Source: an uncultured Alphaproteobacteria bacterium (GTDB taxonomy: Bacteria; Pseudomonadota; Alphaproteobacteria; CAAHEQ01; UBA3637). Taken from it: a stretch of DNA of 64,000 nucleotides. A program made the translations under genes and the position numbers. Below are positions 59,790 to 64,000 of this stretch, in pieces. Numbering within the stretch: the stretch's first letter is position 1; every line of letters starts with the position of its first letter. The DNA lies in contig CANQUX010000003.1 of the NCBI GenBank assembly GCA_947627155.1, positions 62,001 through 126,000 of the forward strand, read 5' to 3'. The notes beneath the pieces were generated by a model. That model was not told the DNA's origin. It saw only the letters and a program-made list of their open reading frames with translations, and ran no database searches.

Positions 59790-62150
59790 TTAGGAGCGTA
59801 ATTGTGCGCCCGTTGCCTTTTGAACCGCATTGATAATTTGAATGCTTAAAATTTCAATTTCTTTGTCGGTCAGTGTTTTATCCGATTGCGTGATGGTCAC
59901 TTGAACCGCCAATGATTTTTTATCTGCGGGCAATCGATCGCCTTCGTAAACGTCAAACAACGTTACATCGGTGATTTTTTCCTTATCAACATTTTGAATA
60001 GTCGCCAAAATTTGCCCCGCCGGCGTTTCTTTATCGGCAATAAAGGCAAAATCCCGCGTTAACGGCAGTAAAGCGGGTAATTTTAAAGCTTTCATGTTCT
60101 TTGATTTCTTCCGCGGCAATGGAATATTATCCAAATAAACTTCAAAAGCCGTCAGCGGTGTTTTAATATCAAAAACTTTTAATAACCGCGGGTGAATTTC
60201 ACCGAAATAAGCCAAAACGTTTTTGCCGAGCGTGAACGCACCCGAGCGCCCCGGGTGATACCATGACGGCGCTTTGCGCACCACCTGCATATTTTGCGGC
60301 GCATCGGCAGAAAGTAAAGCCACCAGTGCATCGGCTTTGGCATCAAGCCAGTCAACGGCGCGCGGGGCTTCGGCATAGTGAAGCGGCGCATAATTTCCGG
60401 CGCACACACCGCAGGCAACCAAGCGTTGCTCTTTGGGCGTTGTGGAATAAAATTCGGGGCCGACTTCAAAAAGCTGAACATCTTTCATGCCGCGGGCCTG
60501 ATTGCGATGAACCGCCGATAACAAATTCGGCACCAGAGACGGCCGCATTTCATTTAAATCCGAAGCAATGGGGTTAGCAATTAAAATGCCTTTGGAGTCA
60601 AAATATTTGGCCAGTTTCGAATCCGTAAACGACCAGGTGATTGCCTGATTTAATCCGCAAGCGGCCAATGCCCGCCGCACGGTTGCTTCCCGCCGTTGAT
60701 GCGGCAGTAAAATACCCGTCGGTAACGCTTGAGGACGCATGGGCAAAAACGGCAAATCGTCCGTTCCGTGAATGCGCATAATTTCTTCAACCAAATCGGC
60801 ACTTTCTTTCACATCGTTCATACGCCACGACGGAACGGTTATTTTATTTCCGTTTACGGTAAAGCCGAGCTTTTGCAAAACAGAAGCCGATTCTTCTCGG
60901 GGAATATCAATACCGCACAACCGCTTGACTTGCCCGAAATCAAACGTGATTTCTCGCGAAGAAGGCGGTGTTTCGCCTTTCACGATTAATTCGGACGGTT
61001 CGCCGCCGCAAATATCCAAAATCAATTGCGTGGCTCTGTCGTTTCCGCTGATTTGAGAGGCCGGATCAATTCCGCGTTCAAACCGTGATTTCGAATCGGA
61101 TTCCGCATTGAGTTTCACGCTTGTTTTGGCAATGCTGATCGGATTAAAATAAGCCGATTCCAAAAACACGTTTGTTGTTGTTTCCGAACAACCCGTTTCT
61201 TCGCCGCCCATAACGCCTGCAATGCTTTGCGCTTTATGATCATCGGCAATAACGGTCATATCGGCCGATAAAGTATATTCTTTTCCGTCCAGCGCCAAAA
61301 TCTTTTCGCCTTCTTTGGCTTTTCGTACATGAATGTTACCCGCAAGTTTATCGGCATCAAACACATGCAACGGGCGACATTCCGCCAGATTTAAATAGTT
61401 GGTAATATCCACCAGCGCCGAAATCGGCCGCAACCCCATGGAAATTAAGAAATCACGCATCCATTGCGGACTTTGCGTGTTTTTTACGTTGCGAATATAT
61501 CGTCCGGTGAATTGCAAACAATCTTGTTCCTCCATATAAACCTGAACAGGTGAGGAAAACGTGCCTTTAATCGGTTCGAGCGGCGTTTCTTTTAAAATGC
61601 CGATACCGGTTGCCGCCAAATCACGGGCAATGCCTTTCACGCCCAAACAATCGCCGCGGTTGGGGGTAACGTTCACATCAAAAATCACATCGCCGCCCAG
61701 CGCTTCGGCAGCCGGTGCGCCGGCCGGTAAATCGGTTTTTAAGTCAATAATGCCTTCATGATTATCGCTTAATCCCAATTCTTTTTCGGAGCAGAGCATA
61801 CCGTTACTGTCAACGCCGCGAATGGTGCTTTTGGTGAGTTTTTCGTTATAGAGCGGAATTAAAACCCCGGGTCGTGCCAAAATTGATTTTAACCCGACGC
61901 GAACATTCGGTGCCCCGCAAACAATTTGCAAATCCTCCGTTCCCGTAAACACGGTTAAAACATGGAGTCTGTCGGCATTCGGATGATTTTCGACCGATTT
62001 GATTTCCGCCACGGTAAAATCGGCCAAAGTTGCCGCTTTGTCAATCACTTCTTCCACCTCTAAGCCGATTGACGTTAATTTATCCGCCAGCTCTTTCGGT
62101 GTGGCGTTTGTTTCGAAATAGTGTGTTAAAGCCCGTAAAGAAACTTTCAT
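59790..62150 (-). CDS. pheT: Phenylalanyl-tRNA synthetase beta subunit
   Basis: 786 aa, full length. Domain order: tRNA-binding OB domain (about 40-150; NHPNADRLHVLTVF), B3/B4 editing domain with RPLHVFDADKL (about 245-275), B5 (about 400-470), a class II-like core, and the C-terminal FDX-ACB domain (about 690-786; PALLPLTRDFAF). With PheS it forms the (alpha-beta)2 enzyme that charges tRNA-Phe. It overlaps pheS by four bases. Confidence 0.97.
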   Translation of the reverse strand: MKVSLRALTHYFETNATPKELADKLTSIGLEVEEVIDKAATLADFTVAEIKSVENHPNADRLHVLTVFTGTEDLQIVCGAPNVRVGLKSILARPGVLIPLYNEKLTKSTIRGVDSNGMLCSEKELGLSDNHEGIIDLKTDLPAGAPAAEALGGDVIFDVNVTPNRGDCLGVKGIARDLAATGIGILKETPLEPIKGTFSSPVQVYMEEQDCLQFTGRYIRNVKNTQSPQWMRDFLISMGLRPISALVDITNYLNLAECRPLHVFDADKLAGNIHVRKAKEGEKILALDGKEYTLSADMTVIADDHKAQSIAGVMGGEETGCSETTTNVFLESAYFNPISIAKTSVKLNAESDSKSRFERGIDPASQISGNDRATQLILDICGGEPSELIVKGETPPSSREITFDFGQVKRLCGIDIPREESASVLQKLGFTVNGNKITVPSWRMNDVKESADLVEEIMRIHGTDDLPFLPMRPQALPTGILLPHQRREATVRRALAACGLNQAITWSFTDSKLAKYFDSKGILIANPIASDLNEMRPSLVPNLLSAVHRNQARGMKDVQLFEVGPEFYSTTPKEQRLVACGVCAGNYAPLHYAEAPRAVDWLDAKADALVALLSADAPQNMQVVRKAPSWYHPGRSGAFTLGKNVLAYFGEIHPRLLKVFDIKTPLTAFEVYLDNIPLPRKKSKNMKALKLPALLPLTRDFAFIADKETPAGQILATIQNVDKEKITDVTLFDVYEGDRLPADKKSLAVQVTITQSDKTLTDKEIEILSIQIINAVQKATGAQLRS

Positions 62151-63238
62151 CGTTTTGCTCCTCCGTTAAAACTTAATCCGCTGATAACCGAGGGAATATC
62201 GAGCGGTAAAAATCCGTAATGTTTAATCCAGCGCATATCGGCATCGAAGAAACTGCGCAAATCGGGAATACCGTACTTCAACATGGCAAAGCGATCAATA
62301 CCGCACCCGAACGCATATCCCTGATAAACATCGGGATCCAAGCCGCACGTGCGCAACACATCGGGATGAACCATACCGCATCCCAACAATTCGCACCAGT
62401 CTTCACCCGATTTAATTATGAATTCGCCGTTTTTGCGCGAACAGCCGACATCGGCCTCGTAAGAAGGTTCCGTAAACGGAAAGTAAGAGGGACGGAATCG
62501 AAGTGCCACATCATCGGTTTCGAAAAACAGTTTCATAAATTCCGTTAAGGTTGATTTTAAATGTGCCAGATTCGTTTCGGTATCAATAACCAATCCTTCA
62601 ATCTGATGAAACATCGGTGTATGCGTCATATCATAGTCACGTCGATAAGTGCGCCCCGGGGCCACAATTTTAATCGGCGGTTTTTTGGTTTCCATCGTGC
62701 GAATTTGCACCCCTGATGTTTGTGTTCGCAACACTTTATCCGTGGTGTTGTCCATAAAGAAAGTTGCCTGCATTTGACGCGCCGGATGAGAAGGCGGAAT
62801 GTTTAAGGCTTCAAAGTTATGAAAATCATCTTCAATATCGGGGCCTTCCGCCATTTCAAAGCCCATTTGCGCAAAAATGGTTAACATTTCTTCCGTTACC
62901 TGCGCCACGGGATGAATACGTCCCGAATGCGTATTCGGCCGACAGGGCAGGGTAATATCTGCCGTTTGAGAGGCCAGTTTTGCATTTAATTCGGCTTCCT
63001 CCAATGCTGCTTTTTGCGATTCGATTAAAGCGGACACTTCGTTTTTAAACGTATTGAGCAATTGTCCGGCTGCTTTTTTTTCTTCGGGGGGTAAAGCGCC
63101 CAATCCTTTCATCAATTCGGTAATCGACCCGTTTTTACCGAGCAGTTTCACGCGAATTTCATCTAATTCGGCAAGGGTTCTCGTTTGTTGAACGGCATTT
63201 GGCACACTTTGACGCAACAGCGCGATTTTTTCTTCCAT
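62147..63238 (-). CDS. pheS: Phenylalanyl-tRNA synthetase alpha subunit
   Basis: 363 aa. Coiled-coil N-terminus (about 1-90), then the class II catalytic core: motif 1 HPVAQVTEEMLTIFAQMGFE (about 108), motif 2 with RTYRRDYDMTHTPMFHQIEG (about 200) and motif 3 GYAFGCGIDRFAMLKYG (about 310). AGGAGGAAAGG leads into the ATG. Starts the pheST operon. No T-box or leader peptide was seen in the 180 bases upstream. Confidence 0.97.
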   Translation of the reverse strand: MEEKIALLRQSVPNAVQQTRTLAELDEIRVKLLGKNGSITELMKGLGALPPEEKKAAGQLLNTFKNEVSALIESQKAALEEAELNAKLASQTADITLPCRPNTHSGRIHPVAQVTEEMLTIFAQMGFEMAEGPDIEDDFHNFEALNIPPSHPARQMQATFFMDNTTDKVLRTQTSGVQIRTMETKKPPIKIVAPGRTYRRDYDMTHTPMFHQIEGLVIDTETNLAHLKSTLTEFMKLFFETDDVALRFRPSYFPFTEPSYEADVGCSRKNGEFIIKSGEDWCELLGCGMVHPDVLRTCGLDPDVYQGYAFGCGIDRFAMLKYGIPDLRSFFDADMRWIKHYGFLPLDIPSVISGLSFNGGAKR

Positions 63239-63369
63239 TTCCTTTCCTCCAAAATAGGTTAAAGTTAAATTATAAAATCATATAACACATTCTTTTTCAA
63301 AAGTGAATAAAAAAATGCGCACCGGTTCTTTTTTCTCTGATTTTTCTTTCGGAAAATCACAAAATTATT

Positions 63370-63398
63370 TTGACAAACGGGTCTGTTGAGTGTATATT
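63370..63398 (+). promoter_or_regulatory. Promoter of small 63428 gene
   Basis: TTGACA (63370-63375), 17 bases, TATATT (63393-63398), about 30 bases before the ATG. Confidence 0.75.
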
Positions 63399-63427
63399 AT
63401 ATAATGAGATATTTTTAGGTGTCGACA

Positions 63428-63616
63428 ATGGTTATTGAAAAACAACGCGGATTGTTGGAAACATTAAGACAAGCTCAAACGCCCGAAGAAAGAAATTTTC
63501 TTCGCAGATATGTTCGAGCCATGAGAAATCGACACGGTTATTTGTTAAATACGCAAAAAGCCCGTCAGGGAACGGGCGCTGTTTCCGGTTGGTATCGTTC
63601 TTTGTTACGCAATTAA
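63428..63616 (+). CDS. Small basic protein, unknown
   Basis: 62 aa from the ATG at 63428; a GTG three codons before is possible. It is helical and rich in Arg (for example RNFLRRYVRAMRNRHGY). No Shine-Dalgarno is obvious, but a strong promoter lies close by and the SGNH gene follows 23 bases later, so they may be one operon. No family recognised. Confidence 0.5.
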   Translation: MVIEKQRGLLETLRQAQTPEERNFLRRYVRAMRNRHGYLLNTQKARQGTGAVSGWYRSLLRN

Positions 63617-63639
63617 CAGAACATTTGTCAGGAGGGAGA

Positions 63640-64000
63640 ATGTTTTTCAGATTTGTTTGTGTGTTTTTGTCAGTGATGCTGTTATCGCTTCATGTCAGCG
63701 CGCAAGAAGCGGTTAAAACTTATAAATTAATGATTTTCGGCGACAGCTTGTCGGCGGGGCATCGCTTGCCGAAAGACGATTCGTTTCCGGCTCAATTGCA
63801 AAAAGCGTTGGAGCAAAAAGGATATACGCAGGTTGAAGTGATCAATAACAGTAAATCGGGCGAAACAACCGCCGGCGGCTTAAAGCGGCAAGCGGCGGCA
63901 TTGAAGAAACACCCGAACGGTGTTTTGTTGGAATTAGGCATTAACGATGTGCTCAAGGGTGTTTCAATTGATAAAATCACAAAAAATTTGTCAGATTTAA
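63640..64000 (+). CDS. SGNH-family esterase (TesA/arylesterase-like), partial
   Basis: The first 120 residues only; the gene runs past the window end. A signal peptide (core about 5-20, cut after HVSA) directs it to the periplasm. Block I MIFGDSLSAGHRLPKDDSFP holds the nucleophile Ser in GDS, and block III is GINDVLKG (Asn) near 108. Such enzymes hydrolyse lysophospholipids, thioesters or aryl esters. GGAGGGAG precedes the ATG. Confidence 0.88.
   Translation, partial: MFFRFVCVFLSVMLLSLHVSAQEAVKTYKLMIFGDSLSAGHRLPKDDSFPAQLQKALEQKGYTQVEVINNSKSGETTAGGLKRQAAALKKHPNGVLLELGINDVLKGVSIDKITKNLSDL

Overview
The window reads as chromosome of an AT-rich alphaproteobacterium (roughly 40% GC by eye). Supporting genes are an FYDLN-acid family protein, RNase J, one LolC/E-type permease next to LolD, priA beside a Xer recombinase, a DUF2934 protein and a DUF2062 protein. 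Three prepilin-like proteins sharing the cleavage motif G|RSM(I/V)EMLG resemble those of uncultured host-associated (gut-type) alphaproteobacteria. That lineage assignment is inference. No rRNA, tRNA, transposase or CRISPR array was seen.

Layout: 0-2.6 kb, a lipoprotein, a glycosyltransferase, a DUF5665 membrane protein and a GNAT acetyltransferase. 2.6-5.3 kb, a large cysteine-rich pilin-like protein and a three-HTH regulator separated by a non-coding stretch with four copies of a palindromic operator. 5.4-14.8 kb, a long forward run: lolC-lolD-dnaE, lgt-DUF2062-pgeF-dtd-small ORF-murA. 14.8-25.6 kb, ankyrin protein, rnd, leaderless cca plus a small pilin, a sugar-nucleotidyltransferase-like gene, glk, a DUF167 protein, rnhB and two M16 peptidases. 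25.6-30.5 kb, a secreted proline-rich protein, then a second cysteine-rich pilin gene between two mirror-image arrays of DNA hairpins, with a structured-RNA candidate. 30.6-46 kb, rpsA-cmk, FYDLN/YqgE, two GT2 glycosyltransferases, a PEGA-like lipoprotein behind a second structured-RNA candidate, an RND efflux pair, priA and xerC. 46-52.6 kb, an accessory island of four related glutamine-rich repeat proteins, each with its own promoter, one holding a C9 tract. 52.6-64 kb, ruvA, rpsD, an amino-acid permease, RNase J, birA, sufE, pheST and the start of an SGNH esterase.

The most unusual content is a likely surface-structure regulon. Two large pilin-like genes about 25 kb apart have the same promoter layout with a roughly 30-bp palindrome in the -35/-10 spacer and a second inverted copy about 145 bp upstream. 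The same paired arrangement lies in front of the three-HTH gene, which suggests an autoregulated DNA-binding protein controlling surface pilins. The second pilin locus is also embedded in inverted arrays of hairpins whose inner stems vary while keeping base pairing. Two RNA candidates (about 29.8 kb and 35.8 kb) share one predicted topology: strong promoter, pseudoknot, intrinsic terminator. All functional statements come from reading motifs and base pairing; no database search was run.
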